DNA of 45,173 nucleotides from an uncultured Victivallis sp. (lineage in GTDB: Bacteria > Verrucomicrobiota > Lentisphaeria > Victivallales > Victivallaceae): NCBI GenBank assembly GCA_944389935.1, contig CALXOE010000027.1:1-45173 (forward strand), read 5' to 3'. The notes under the pieces were generated by a model. That model ran no database searches and was not told the DNA's origin. It worked only from the letters and a program-made list of their open reading frames with translations. Positions 8,790 through 17,939 of the stretch are shown piece after piece. The first letter of the stretch is position 1, and each line of letters starts with the position of its first letter. Both the position numbers and the translations under genes were made by a program.

Positions 8790-8813
8790 GTGCGCCTCCC
8801 TCCGGGAAATATG

Positions 8814-8848
8814 AAAAAACGCGGGACCGGATCGCTCCGCCCCGCGTT
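8814..8848 (-). terminator. rho-independent terminator after the small basic protein gene
   Basis: On the minus strand AACGCGGG (8848-8841) pairs with CCCGCGTT (8825-8818) around a 15-nt loop and runs into a U-tract encoded by 8819-8814. It lies 25 bp beyond the stop at 8873. Confidence 0.8.
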
Positions 8849-8872
8849 TCCTCCATTCCGTTCTGCGACGGA

Positions 8873-9028
8873 TTACATCTCGACCGGCTTGGTCTTCGGC
8901 AGCCCGAGAACCTTGTCCTCGGGGATGCGGCCGTCGGCACGCAGAACGTTGATGCGCTCGAAACGCTTCATGACATTGCGGATTTTGCGGATTTTTCCGC
9001 CGACGCGGAGACTCGGATGCTGGGACAT
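8873..9028 (-). CDS. PVC-type small basic protein
   Basis: 51 residues beginning MSQHPSLRVGGK, with FERINVLRADGR and ending GLPKTKPVEM. It matches from memory the family described as a small basic protein of Verrucomicrobia/Chlamydiae type (TIGR04137), whose members start MSQHPSL and carry the KRNVLKRFER-like middle. The high Lys/Arg content suggests nucleic-acid or ribosome binding, but the function is unknown. GAGGTGAAG precedes the ATG, and a strong terminator follows, so it forms a single-gene unit. It is the best taxonomic marker in the window. Confidence 0.9.
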   Translation of the reverse strand: MSQHPSLRVGGKIRKIRNVMKRFERINVLRADGRIPEDKVLGLPKTKPVEM

Positions 9029-9227
9029 ACTCTTCACCTCATATGTTTGAATTGCATTTACAAATGAAAAACACGATATTGACCGCCGATGAAACCGGAG
9101 GAGGAAAGCGCAGTTCAACTTCCATCCGCAGCCGGTCGCAAACGGCAATGCCTATTAATATGCCTTTTCTTTGCGATTCTTCAAGTGCGAAGAGCGGGAA
9201 ATTTCCGTTTTTTTGCCGTTTTTCGGG

Positions 9228-9256
9228 TTGCGGAAACGCGATTGCGGTTGTATACT
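9228..9256 (+). promoter_or_regulatory. sigma70-type promoter of upp
   Basis: TTGCGG (9228-9233), a 17-bp spacer and TATACT (9251-9256) lie 28 bp before the upp start codon. Confidence 0.65.
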
Positions 9257-9284
9257 GAAAAAAATCTCAGCAGAAAGGGCAGTT

Positions 9285-9911
9285 ATGCTTCATATTGTCG
9301 ACCATCCATGCGTCAGGGCGAAACTCTCGATCCTGCGCGACCGTACCACGCCGTGCGTCCGTTTCCGGGAGTGCGTGCGGGAAGTCACCAGCTTCATCGC
9401 CGCGGAGGCGCTGCGGGGAGTGGAACTCGAGAGTTTTCCGGTGAAAACTCCGCTCGCGGAGACGACGGGGTACCGGATTGCGAATGCGATCGTCTTCGTT
9501 CCGATCCTGCGCGCAGGTCTCGGCATGCTCGAGGCGGCGCAGAGTCTCGTTCCGGACTCGGCGGCGGGATTCGTCGGTCTCGAGCGCGACCATGTGACCA
9601 GACTGCCGCGCGAATATTACTGCAAACTGCCGGAAGCGACGCCGAACTCGTTCGCACTGCTGCTCGACCCGATGCTCGCGACGGGGAATTCACTCGCGGC
9701 CGCGGCCGACCTGCTGAAACAGGCGGGATTCCGGCGGATCGCGGCGGTCACGATCATCAGCGCGCCCGAGGGGAAAGCCGTGTTTGAAGCCCGCCATCCC
9801 GGAATCGATGTCTTCACCGGCTGTCTCGACGAGCGGCTCGATGAGAACAAATACATCGTGCCGGGGCTCGGCGACGCGGGCGACCGGATCTTCGGAACGG
9901 AGCACGTATGA
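9285..9911 (+). CDS. upp: uracil phosphoribosyltransferase
   Basis: 208 residues, the same length as the E. coli enzyme, from the ATG preceded by AAAGGG. It converts uracil and PRPP to UMP in pyrimidine salvage. Visible family features are VPILRAGLGM (72-81), the PRPP-binding loop LLDPMLATGNS (126-136) with Asn where many members have Gly, and the C-terminal GLGDAGDRIFGT that recognises uracil. Its stop overlaps the start of the exported 5'-nucleotidase gene, so UMP made here and nucleotides hydrolysed outside the cell could form a salvage pair. Confidence 0.96.
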   Translation: MLHIVDHPCVRAKLSILRDRTTPCVRFRECVREVTSFIAAEALRGVELESFPVKTPLAETTGYRIANAIVFVPILRAGLGMLEAAQSLVPDSAAGFVGLERDHVTRLPREYYCKLPEATPNSFALLLDPMLATGNSLAAAADLLKQAGFRRIAAVTIISAPEGKAVFEARHPGIDVFTGCLDERLDENKYIVPGLGDAGDRIFGTEHV

Positions 9912-11272
9912 GATTTTTGCGCGGAATTCCGGCTCTCCTGCTGCTCATCGGCGTCTGCCTGGCCGGGAGCGCCGGTGAAGTCGAGATTTTCTGCACGACC
10001 GACATTCACGGACGGGCGGAGGCGTTCGCCCGTCTCGCGCCGCTGCTGCGGAAAAATCCCGATGCGATCCGCATCGACTGCGGCGATACGCTGCAGGGAA
10101 CGCTGCTCTCGCGCCACAGCAGGGGAGAAATCATGACCGCTCTGCTGAACGAGCTCGACTACGACGTCTGGGTTCCCGGCAATCACGACTTTGAATTCGG
10201 CCCGGAAGCGCTCGTCCGGGCCGCCCGGAACTTCCGCGGGAAAACACTCGGCGCGGAATTCAGCCGCCCGGAATTTCAACCGGCAGCGTGGATTCTCATC
10301 GAACGGGGCCGCCATCGCATCGCGGTCATCGGCATGACCGATCCGAAGATGCCGGACCGGCTGATGCCCGATTCCGGCTGGACGTTCCGGCCGAACCGGG
10401 ACGCGCTGCGCGGAATCATGCCGGAAGTGCTTGCGGCGAAACCGGATCTGATCGTTCTGGCGTGGCACTCCGGCATCTACACGCCGCCGGGGACGATGTT
10501 CCGTTTCCTCTCGGAGTTCCCGGAGATCGATCTCGTGCTCGCGGGGCACAGCCACGAGGAGAAACGCGGGGTCCGCATCTCCGGAGCGTGGTTCGTTCAG
10601 GCGGGGCGTTACGCCGGATGCGTCGCCCGGATCCGGGCCGTCTTCGACGACGAGTCGGGCAGACTTGAGCGGCTCACCTCGGAGCTGCTGCGCCCCGGCG
10701 ACGAACCCGCCCCCGACGCGGGGACGGAACGTGTGCTCCGCCCTTTCCTCGAACGGTACAAACCGTATGCCGAAACCGTCATCGCCACGACGGAGACGCC
10801 GCTGCGGCTGCCGGAGAAACGGGAGAATACCGCCCCGATCTGCCGCATCGGCGCGGAAGCGGTGCGACGGGCCGCCCGGAGCGACGCGGCGCTCTTCTCC
10901 GTTTCGGCCCTGCCGCAGTTCGGGATTCCCTGCGCGGTCACGAACGAGGGGCTCTTCACGCTGCTGCCGTATGAGAACGAGCTCTGCACGGTCGAACTCA
11001 CGCGCGAGGAGCTCGCGGAACTGCTGAACTGGATCGGCGCCGCCAGCCGCAGAGGGCGCAGCGTCTTCGCCTTTTCCGGGTTGAAGATCGAAGAGGACGG
11101 GAAACGCTGGCGCGCGCCGGACGCCCCGGAAACCCTCACGCTGGCACTCACGAACTATTCGCTCGTGAGCACGCCGCCGCTGCGCGAAAAGTTGGAGTCC
11201 GGCGCCTTTCGGCCGCTCGGAATCACCGAACGCGAAGCCGTGGCCGCATATTTGCGGGCGGGCGGCCGCTGA
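9908..11272 (+). CDS. exported 5'-nucleotidase / metallophosphoesterase (UshA family)
   Basis: 454 residues with a signal peptide (residues 1 to about 22, ending LAGSAGEV). The N-terminal metallophosphoesterase domain has the full metal-ligand set: D32 and H34 in TTDIHG, GD (59-60), GNHD (91-94), an isolated His in LAWHSG and GHSHE. The C-terminal part, with LLPYENELCTVELTREEL, is the substrate-binding domain of 5'-nucleotidases. The family hydrolyses nucleoside monophosphates or cyclic 2',3'-nucleotides in the periplasm. Translationally coupled to upp (ATGA). Confidence 0.9.
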   Translation: MRFLRGIPALLLLIGVCLAGSAGEVEIFCTTDIHGRAEAFARLAPLLRKNPDAIRIDCGDTLQGTLLSRHSRGEIMTALLNELDYDVWVPGNHDFEFGPEALVRAARNFRGKTLGAEFSRPEFQPAAWILIERGRHRIAVIGMTDPKMPDRLMPDSGWTFRPNRDALRGIMPEVLAAKPDLIVLAWHSGIYTPPGTMFRFLSEFPEIDLVLAGHSHEEKRGVRISGAWFVQAGRYAGCVARIRAVFDDESGRLERLTSELLRPGDEPAPDAGTERVLRPFLERYKPYAETVIATTETPLRLPEKRENTAPICRIGAEAVRRAARSDAALFSVSALPQFGIPCAVTNEGLFTLLPYENELCTVELTREELAELLNWIGAASRRGRSVFAFSGLKIEEDGKRWRAPDAPETLTLALTNYSLVSTPPLREKLESGAFRPLGITEREAVAAYLRAGGR

Positions 11273-11297
11273 GCCTCCCCCCTCCCCGGTTCGCCGT

Positions 11298-14069
11298 TCA
11301 CCGGCGGTGGCGGGCGCGGCGCAGCGCCTCCCCGAGCGAATCGGCGTCCGGCGGCGACTCCTCCCCGGCGGCGGGGGCGGGAGTTTCCACTTCCGCGGGA
11401 ACGGGGCGCTCTTTCCGGCGGCTGGCTTTCCCCCGTTTTCTCCCCCGTTTCCCCGGCATTGCCGGAGGGACGGCGGAAGCGGGAACGGGGCGCTCTTCCC
11501 GGCGGCGGAAAAGCCGTCCGGAGAGTCCGAGCCGCCGTTCCGCGACTTCGAGCAGCAGCAGAATCCCCGCGGCCGCCAGCAGCCACGGCGCGAGCGGAAT
11601 GCGGCGCAACCGGGCAGGGAGTTCCTCCCAGATGCCGTCCGGCAGCAGCCGTTCTCCGCCGCCGGTCGAGGCTGCCAGTTCGATGATCTCATTTCCGGAG
11701 GCGGATTCGGCCGGGCGGAACTCCGGGGAACAGGGGAGTGCGACCGGCGCGAGGGTTTCGGGGCGTTTCCCCTCCCAGCCGACCGTGGAGAGGCAGACCG
11801 CGTCCCCCTCGAGCGGGATGTTCGCTTCCAGCCGGTCCGGAGAGACCCAGACGAACGCATCCTGCCGCGTGACGGGCGCCCCGCCCGGTCGAGTCACGAC
11901 CGTATTGACCACCGGCGGCGCGGGAAACGGGTCGCGCCCGCGCTCCGGGTCGAGATGAATCTCAATGCGGTGAACGCCGTCGACGAGCGACTGCGTAAGC
12001 AGAAACTCCCCCTGCCCCGATTCCGGCGTCATCATCCATCCGGCGAGGGAGGAGAGCAGCGTTCCGGCCATGGGGTCGACGGCGAACGGCCCGGTGTATT
12101 CGCCGTCGGCCTCGGCGGTGAGAACGCAGACCCGTCCGAGCCCCGCCTGCCCGGTCGCGGCGATCGGCGCTTTGAATTCGTCATTGCTGACGAGAATGAC
12201 TTCGCTGCCCGCTTTCCCGTAGCAGAGGTTGTAGCCGCCGAACTCGGCGGAACGGCCGAAATCGGCGTTTGTGAGACTCCGCAGCGCGGCCGTGTAGAGC
12301 GCCTCGACCGGCGTATCGACAAAAGTGCTGCGCGCCATGAGAAACGTGTCCTGCGCAAAAATGCGGGGAAGTTCGTCGGCGCGGTCGGAGAAGTAGATCA
12401 TGCCGTTGCCGCGCCGGGCGATCTCTTTGAGCAATTCCGCATCGCAGTCGCTCTCGAATCCGAGTCCGACCACGCTGACGGTGATTCCCTCGCGCGAGGT
12501 GCGTTCGAGCAGTTCGCGGTAGGAGCCCGGCTCCTCCGCGTCGGCGGCGTCGGCGAAAAGGATCAGGTGCCGGGTCGCGGCGTTCGACTTCATCAGTTCG
12601 GTCGTGGCGGCGTGCAGTGCGGTGTAGACGAAAATGCCGCCGCCCATCGACTCGATGCTCCGGATCCGCGTCTCGCCGCCGACGATATCCTCGACCGGGG
12701 TCAGGGGAATCGACACGTGCGGCGAACTGTCCACGGCGATGACGCTGAACTCGTCGCGCGGCATCAGCAGCCGGAACACTTCGAGCGTCGCGAGATTCGC
12801 CATATCCATTTTGGTCATGTTCCCGACCGGGGCGCTCATACTGCCGGAGCGGTCGAGCGCGATCGCGAGCGCGAGCAGACTCTTGCGCATCTCGCGGCGC
12901 TGCTCCATCGAGACCGGCAGAATCTCTTCGAGCGGAGAACGGTAGTAGCCTCCGACCGCGAACGAACTGCGTCCGCCGGTCATCATGAGTCCGAGCGCGC
13001 CGGATTTCACCATGTCTGCGAGCAGCGTCATGCCGTCGGGACCGAGCCGGGAGGCGGGGACGTTTTCGAGAATCACACCGGAACAGCCGGCGAGTCTCTC
13101 CGGCGTGAGCTCCGCGGGAGAGGGACGGCGCGATACGACCGGGATTCCGGCTTCCCTGAGCACGCGCGCGAGGTTGCCGGAGGGGGATTCCGTGAGCAGC
13201 AGCAGCGGTTTCCGCCCGGCGATCTCGACGAGCCGCCGCGCCCGGTTGTTTTCGGGGCGCTCATCCGAGGCGGAATCCGCTCCCGTGACTTCGATGGTGT
13301 AGTCGATGACGCCGGCCTGGTCGCCGCGGTCGCGCCAGGAGACGAAATTGACTCCGCGCCGCAGATCGACGGTCCGCACGCTCCACGGTCCGTCGCCGCG
13401 CCGGATCCGGCAGGTCGCCCGCTGCGCGGCGGGCGAGACGATCCGGCAGTTCAGCGTGTAGAACTCCCCGACGGCGGCCGTGAGCGGAGAATCGATCCGG
13501 GTGATCGCAAGGTCGTTCGCGGAGCTGCGCGCCATCAGCCTCACGTCGACCGGAATGCCGCGCGCCGCCGCGAGCGCCATCTGCCGCGCCGGATCCGCTC
13601 CGGTCCGGAGTCCGTCGGTCAACAGAAGAATGCGCCCCGGCGAGTCGGCGGGGATCTGGGTCAGCGCGAGCTCGAGCGCGGCCGCGATGTTCGATCCGTC
13701 CGGATTGTCGATCCGGCTCCGGAGTCCGTCGAATCCGGGCGACTCCGGCAGTTTGTCGATCACGGCCCCGCCGCCGAACGCGACGACGCCGAGCTGCGAG
13801 TCACGCGGCCGCGACAGCTCGAGACGGCGCAGAAACGCTTCCGACTCCTCCGGTGCGTTCTCCGGCATCGAACGGCTGCGGTCGACCGCGACCACGAGCG
13901 TCCCGGCGCGGTCCGGCCATTCGATCGAAATTCCCGCAAGCGCGAGCACGAGCGCGAGGTAGACCATCATCCGGATCACGCACACCCGACGACTCCGGAA
14001 CGGCCGCCAGTAAAGCAGAACCGCCGGAGGAAGAATCAGCAGAAAAGCCGCCGGCCAGAGAATGTTCAT
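11298..14069 (-). CDS. large membrane protein with two VWA domains
   Basis: 923 residues from the ATG at 14069, which overlaps the upstream stop and has GGAGG. Two N-terminal transmembrane helices (about 4-21 and 35-48) precede a first VWA domain with MIDAS D63-S65-S67 (AVDRSRSM). A middle region (about 280-390) resembles a glutamine-amidotransferase-like fold found in BatA-type proteins. A second VWA domain has D406-S408-S410 (ALDRSGSM). A transmembrane helix lies near the C-terminus (LAPWLLAAAGILLLLEV), followed by a basic Pro/Lys/Arg-rich tail. Last gene of the nine-gene operon. VWA proteins next to MoxR act in complex assembly; the target is unknown. Confidence 0.88.
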   Translation of the reverse strand: MNILWPAAFLLILPPAVLLYWRPFRSRRVCVIRMMVYLALVLALAGISIEWPDRAGTLVVAVDRSRSMPENAPEESEAFLRRLELSRPRDSQLGVVAFGGGAVIDKLPESPGFDGLRSRIDNPDGSNIAAALELALTQIPADSPGRILLLTDGLRTGADPARQMALAAARGIPVDVRLMARSSANDLAITRIDSPLTAAVGEFYTLNCRIVSPAAQRATCRIRRGDGPWSVRTVDLRRGVNFVSWRDRGDQAGVIDYTIEVTGADSASDERPENNRARRLVEIAGRKPLLLLTESPSGNLARVLREAGIPVVSRRPSPAELTPERLAGCSGVILENVPASRLGPDGMTLLADMVKSGALGLMMTGGRSSFAVGGYYRSPLEEILPVSMEQRREMRKSLLALAIALDRSGSMSAPVGNMTKMDMANLATLEVFRLLMPRDEFSVIAVDSSPHVSIPLTPVEDIVGGETRIRSIESMGGGIFVYTALHAATTELMKSNAATRHLILFADAADAEEPGSYRELLERTSREGITVSVVGLGFESDCDAELLKEIARRGNGMIYFSDRADELPRIFAQDTFLMARSTFVDTPVEALYTAALRSLTNADFGRSAEFGGYNLCYGKAGSEVILVSNDEFKAPIAATGQAGLGRVCVLTAEADGEYTGPFAVDPMAGTLLSSLAGWMMTPESGQGEFLLTQSLVDGVHRIEIHLDPERGRDPFPAPPVVNTVVTRPGGAPVTRQDAFVWVSPDRLEANIPLEGDAVCLSTVGWEGKRPETLAPVALPCSPEFRPAESASGNEIIELAASTGGGERLLPDGIWEELPARLRRIPLAPWLLAAAGILLLLEVAERRLGLSGRLFRRREERPVPASAVPPAMPGKRGRKRGKASRRKERPVPAEVETPAPAAGEESPPDADSLGEALRRARHRR

Positions 14070-15820
14070 TTCGCCGCCTCCTCCCGTTTGCGGCCGAGCA
14101 GACATTGATGGAGCGCCAGCACTGCGGCCGCCAGCAGCAGCGCGATCCAGCCGAGCGGCGTGCGCGGATTCTCCGCCATCTGCGCGACGCGCCTGGGTTC
14201 ACAGCGGAAAACTCCCGCGCCCTCGAGCTGCGACTCGACGGCGGAAAGCGGCAGAACCGAAACGCTCCACGCCTCCTCTCCGGCTTCGATCCGGCTCACT
14301 CCGGGCGGCAGATCCGCCAGCAGAACGCGGCGGCGGAACGGCACCACGCTCCGCTCCGACCCGTCCGGGCAGATGACCCGCACCTCGCGCACGGCCGGAT
14401 CGGCAATCCGGAACGCGATCAGGTCTCCGCTGCGGAAGTTGTGCAGCCCCGGCCCCGGGCGCTCCGCCCGCAGGTACTCGGCGACGTTCCAGAAGAACGC
14501 CGGCCAGAACGGGCGGCGGCTCAGATTCGACCTCTCCGGATCGAGGTTCAGAAAGAGATCGCTGCGGTCGTCGATCCGGCGCCGGAACGAGAGCAGCGGG
14601 GTCTCGCCGCGCCGCAGAAGCACTTCCCCCGGCAGCCGCAGCTGCGGATCGGCACTCCAGCGCAGATCGCGCAGCGCCAGCCCGCGCGTGAGCACCCGGT
14701 CCGGACGGGCCGAGATCGGTTCGCGCGACCAGCTCCCCTGCCCCGCTCTCCCGGTGTTCCAGAGAAAGCGGTGATGATTCCCCGCCGCGAGACCGGGACC
14801 GCCGAAAACAAGTTCCGGATCGTCGCTGCGCACAAAATCGGGATTCCCGGCGAGCACCGCGTCAAGTTCGCGCACCGCCGGCTCCGGCAGATCCGCCGCC
14901 ACGGCGTATCGCACCGGTTCGCGCGACTCCGGCAGGAGGACGACGCGGTTGTCGAACGGCAGCGGATCGCCCTCCTCCGTGCGCAGCGTCACAGAGATCT
15001 CGCGCGCAAGCGCCGAATCCGGAATCCGGCAGACGAACTTATACCGTTCCCCGGGAGAGAGTTCCACCGTTCCGGCCGTGCCCCCCGGATTCAGTTCGAG
15101 CTGCACGCGCCGCGGCCGGGAAGAGGCGTTCAGCGCCTCCGCGAGAATCGTCTCCGCCCCGCGCCGGACGTTCACGAGCGCGGTGTTCCCGAGCGGAGTT
15201 CCGGCCGCAAAACAGCCCGTATCCTCCGCCAGCGGGAAATCGGGCCTGCGGTCGGTCAGCACCAGCAGTTCGCACCCCGCGCTCCGCATGCGCGCGAGCG
15301 CCAGCGCCCCGGCGAGATCGGCGGCGGGTTCGTCCGCCGTCCAGAACTTCTCGAAATCCGGATTCTCCTCCCGCGTGTCGGAGCAGAGACGCGGCTCGTT
15401 TCCGGCGAGAATCAGCAGCACCCGGCGGCCCGGATGGCGCGCGAGGCGTTTCCGCAGCTCCTCCGCTCCGCGCTCGCGCGGCGAGACTCCCCCGGGCGGC
15501 GCCGCCCGCATCGAATACGAGTTGTCCAGCACCACCGCAAGCACCGGATACGCCTCGCGCGCCATCCGGAACGGTGAGGCCGCCGCGAACGCGAGCAGCA
15601 GCAGCGCCAGCGCCTCGAGGAAAAACGAGAGCGGCAATCGCCGCAGCTGCCAGCGCGCCCCGCTCTCCGGCATCGTCTCCGGCCGCTCCCAGAGGAAGAT
15701 CGCCGAAACCCGGGTCACGTTCGACCGCCGGAAAAACCAGTAGAGCGCCAGCAGCGGCAGAACCGCCGCCCCCGCCCAGAGAAACGCCGGATGCTCGAAG
15801 CTGGTGATCCATTCACTCAT
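14066..15820 (-). CDS. BatA-like membrane protein with VWA domain
   Basis: 584 residues. The start is typical of the BatA N-terminal family: a helix at 12-30, then RVSAIFLWERP, then a second helix at about 65-82. A VWA domain follows with MIDAS-like D99-S101-S103 (VVLDNSYSM). The long C-terminal part is beta-rich and presumably outside the membrane, with a final transmembrane helix near residues 560-578 (GWIALLLAAAVLAL). Start and stop overlap the flanking genes as ATGA. It probably works with DUF58 and MoxR. The ligand is unknown. Confidence 0.85.
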   Translation of the reverse strand: MSEWITSFEHPAFLWAGAAVLPLLALYWFFRRSNVTRVSAIFLWERPETMPESGARWQLRRLPLSFFLEALALLLLAFAAASPFRMAREAYPVLAVVLDNSYSMRAAPPGGVSPRERGAEELRKRLARHPGRRVLLILAGNEPRLCSDTREENPDFEKFWTADEPAADLAGALALARMRSAGCELLVLTDRRPDFPLAEDTGCFAAGTPLGNTALVNVRRGAETILAEALNASSRPRRVQLELNPGGTAGTVELSPGERYKFVCRIPDSALAREISVTLRTEEGDPLPFDNRVVLLPESREPVRYAVAADLPEPAVRELDAVLAGNPDFVRSDDPELVFGGPGLAAGNHHRFLWNTGRAGQGSWSREPISARPDRVLTRGLALRDLRWSADPQLRLPGEVLLRRGETPLLSFRRRIDDRSDLFLNLDPERSNLSRRPFWPAFFWNVAEYLRAERPGPGLHNFRSGDLIAFRIADPAVREVRVICPDGSERSVVPFRRRVLLADLPPGVSRIEAGEEAWSVSVLPLSAVESQLEGAGVFRCEPRRVAQMAENPRTPLGWIALLLAAAVLALHQCLLGRKREEAAK

Positions 15821-16674
15821 TTCAACACCCCGCAGCGAAACAGCTCCCGGAGATCCCAGGAGGGATAGAACTCCTCGACGGTCAGCCGGATCAGCCGGAT
15901 GCCGAACTCCCCGGCCGCCCGGCTCCACAGCTCCTGATGGCGGACGAACCGTTCCCGGTAACGCGCAAGAATCGATTCGTCGACCATGAGTTCGCGCTCC
16001 TCGCCGCTCTCGGCATCGATCAGCGAAACATTGCCGGAAACCGACGGAAACTGCTCCTCCCTCGTCAGAAGCTGGATCACGACCGTCCGCAGCGCCCCGT
16101 CGGCGAGACGCCGCAGAAAGCGCCGCGGCTCCTCCGCCCAGAGGAGATCGGTCACGGCGAACCGGATTCCGCGAAACTGAAACCCGCCCGCGAACGAATC
16201 GAACACCTCCCCCGGACTCGTCTCCGCGGCGAAATCGCAATGGCTCCACTCGAGCGGAAACGGCGCGCGCTCCTCCTTTTCAAGTTTTTCGCCGCAATGC
16301 CAGACCGCGAGCGAGAATCCCGCATTCACGGCGGATTGCGCGAGCAGCGCCGCGACCCCGGCCGCCGCCGCCGCCTTCTCTTCGCGCACCGCCATCGACG
16401 CGGAGTCGTCGAGCACGATGTCGCAGCGCGGATCGACCTCCTCGCTGTAACGTTTCACCATGAGCTGCCCGCTGCGCGCGTATACGCCCCAGTCGAGCCG
16501 CCGCAGATCGTCACCGGCCTGGTATTCGCGGTACTCGGAGAATTCGAGCGCATTGCCGGAACGCCTCCCCGTGCGCCGCCCGTCGAATCCGGCGCTGAGG
16601 CGGTCGGCGGCCAGTTCCAGCCCCTCCCCCCGGGCGAGGGCGGCGGCGATCGCGTTTCGGCAGAATCCGTTCAT
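15817..16674 (-). CDS. DUF58 domain protein
   Basis: 285 residues. The hallmark FSEYREYQAGDDLRRLDWG (45-63) and QLMVKRY (70-76) define DUF58, followed by a VWA-like fold with D89-S91-S93 (LDDSASM). DUF58 genes almost always accompany MoxR ATPases and VWA proteins, as here. No signal peptide or transmembrane helix is seen, so it should be cytoplasmic. Overlaps both neighbours by 4 bp. Confidence 0.93.
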   Translation of the reverse strand: MNGFCRNAIAAALARGEGLELAADRLSAGFDGRRTGRRSGNALEFSEYREYQAGDDLRRLDWGVYARSGQLMVKRYSEEVDPRCDIVLDDSASMAVREEKAAAAAGVAALLAQSAVNAGFSLAVWHCGEKLEKEERAPFPLEWSHCDFAAETSPGEVFDSFAGGFQFRGIRFAVTDLLWAEEPRRFLRRLADGALRTVVIQLLTREEQFPSVSGNVSLIDAESGEERELMVDESILARYRERFVRHQELWSRAAGEFGIRLIRLTVEEFYPSWDLRELFRCGVLK

Positions 16675-17939
16675 TCCACACCCTTTCCGAGCACGATTCT
16701 CCGGAAGTCGAACGCCATCCGCGGCAGGTTCGGGATCAGCAGCACGGCCGCCGCCGCCCACCCCCAGTTCGCTCCGGTCCGGAACACCTCCCCGCCGTCG
16801 ATTCCGAACGTAATTGCAATCATCGCCAGCACGACCAGAACCACCCCGCATCCGGCCACAACGCACCATCCGTGCACCAACGTCGCGTCGACCCGGCGCA
16901 GACGCCGCCGGATCAGCGAGAGCAGGAAAACTCCCGCCTCGGCCCACGCCAGTCCCCAGCTCACCGCGAAGAGGACTCCGGACAAACTGCTTTCCCCGCC
17001 TTGCAGAATCGCCCACGCCGTCGCCGCCGCGATCCAGCTCCAGATCCATCCCCCCGCGGAGGAGCCGTACAGCACCCAGGCGGCAAACCGGACGCAGCCG
17101 TTGCGCGGAAGCCGTCTGAGCTGCCGGTTCGGAACGCCCTGAACCGCGCACCCCATCGACGCATACGCCCCGATCGCGAGGACAAGCGCCTGCACCCCGG
17201 CCGTCACCGGCGACCCGGACAGCAGAGCGACGACCAGAAATCCCGCCAGCGCGAGGCGCGGCCCGACTTCGCGGACCGCCTCTTTCGGCAGCAGCGACTC
17301 CCGGAACAGCAGCGTCAGGTAGAGCGCCGAAAAAAAGAGGATAACCGTCAGCGCCGAATCCGTCAGATGCTCCCGCTCCCCCTGGAAAATCCGGCCGGAG
17401 AGCAGGAAAAACGCCAGCATCAGCAGCAGAGACTGATCGGGGCGCCCCAGACGTCTCCCCGCGGACTGCAGCAGAATACAGGAGAAGAAATAAACTTCCA
17501 GAACCCACAGCAGCAGACGCCCCGTCATCTCCGGGAAAAGGCAGATCGTCACCCCCCAGGCGAGCCCGCAGGTCGCGAACAGAATCCCGAACGTCAGAAG
17601 ATGACTGCAGATGAAACCCCGGCAGACCGCGTTCGCATCCATCGGCGCAAACCGGAGAAAATGTTCCAGATCGCGCTCGCGCTTCCGGCTGGAAACCGTA
17701 CCGTATCCGATCGTCATGCAGCCCGTCGTGCCGAGCCCGCAGAAGAAAAGCAGCAGCAGAACCCACCACGGCGGCCACTCTTTCGGCAGAGGCATCTCCC
17801 CGATATAGCTGCGGAAGATCAGAAACTGCAGCAGCAGCAGAATGCCGACGCAGATCACCAGAGAGAAATTGTGCCGGACCCGGCGCAGATACTTGACCGT
17901 CCAGAAGTTCCAGTTGTCGCTGAACGTTCGGAATCTCAT
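16671..17939 (-). CDS. polytopic membrane protein, probable ABC-2 permease subunit
   Basis: 422 residues with about ten hydrophobic segments spread over the length. The N-terminus (MRFRTFSDNWNFWTVKYLRR) is cytoplasmic and basic, then the first helix. SSRKRERDLEHFLRFAP after the second helix resembles the coupling segment of ABC-2-type permeases (compare ERRDRELDFS in the neighbour). It overlaps the second permease gene by 4 bp, and the ABC ATPase is encoded two genes upstream, so it is most likely a subunit of that transporter. The family is not recognised with certainty. Confidence 0.75.
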   Translation of the reverse strand: MRFRTFSDNWNFWTVKYLRRVRHNFSLVICVGILLLLQFLIFRSYIGEMPLPKEWPPWWVLLLLFFCGLGTTGCMTIGYGTVSSRKRERDLEHFLRFAPMDANAVCRGFICSHLLTFGILFATCGLAWGVTICLFPEMTGRLLLWVLEVYFFSCILLQSAGRRLGRPDQSLLLMLAFFLLSGRIFQGEREHLTDSALTVILFFSALYLTLLFRESLLPKEAVREVGPRLALAGFLVVALLSGSPVTAGVQALVLAIGAYASMGCAVQGVPNRQLRRLPRNGCVRFAAWVLYGSSAGGWIWSWIAAATAWAILQGGESSLSGVLFAVSWGLAWAEAGVFLLSLIRRRLRRVDATLVHGWCVVAGCGVVLVVLAMIAITFGIDGGEVFRTGANWGWAAAAVLLIPNLPRMAFDFRRIVLGKGVE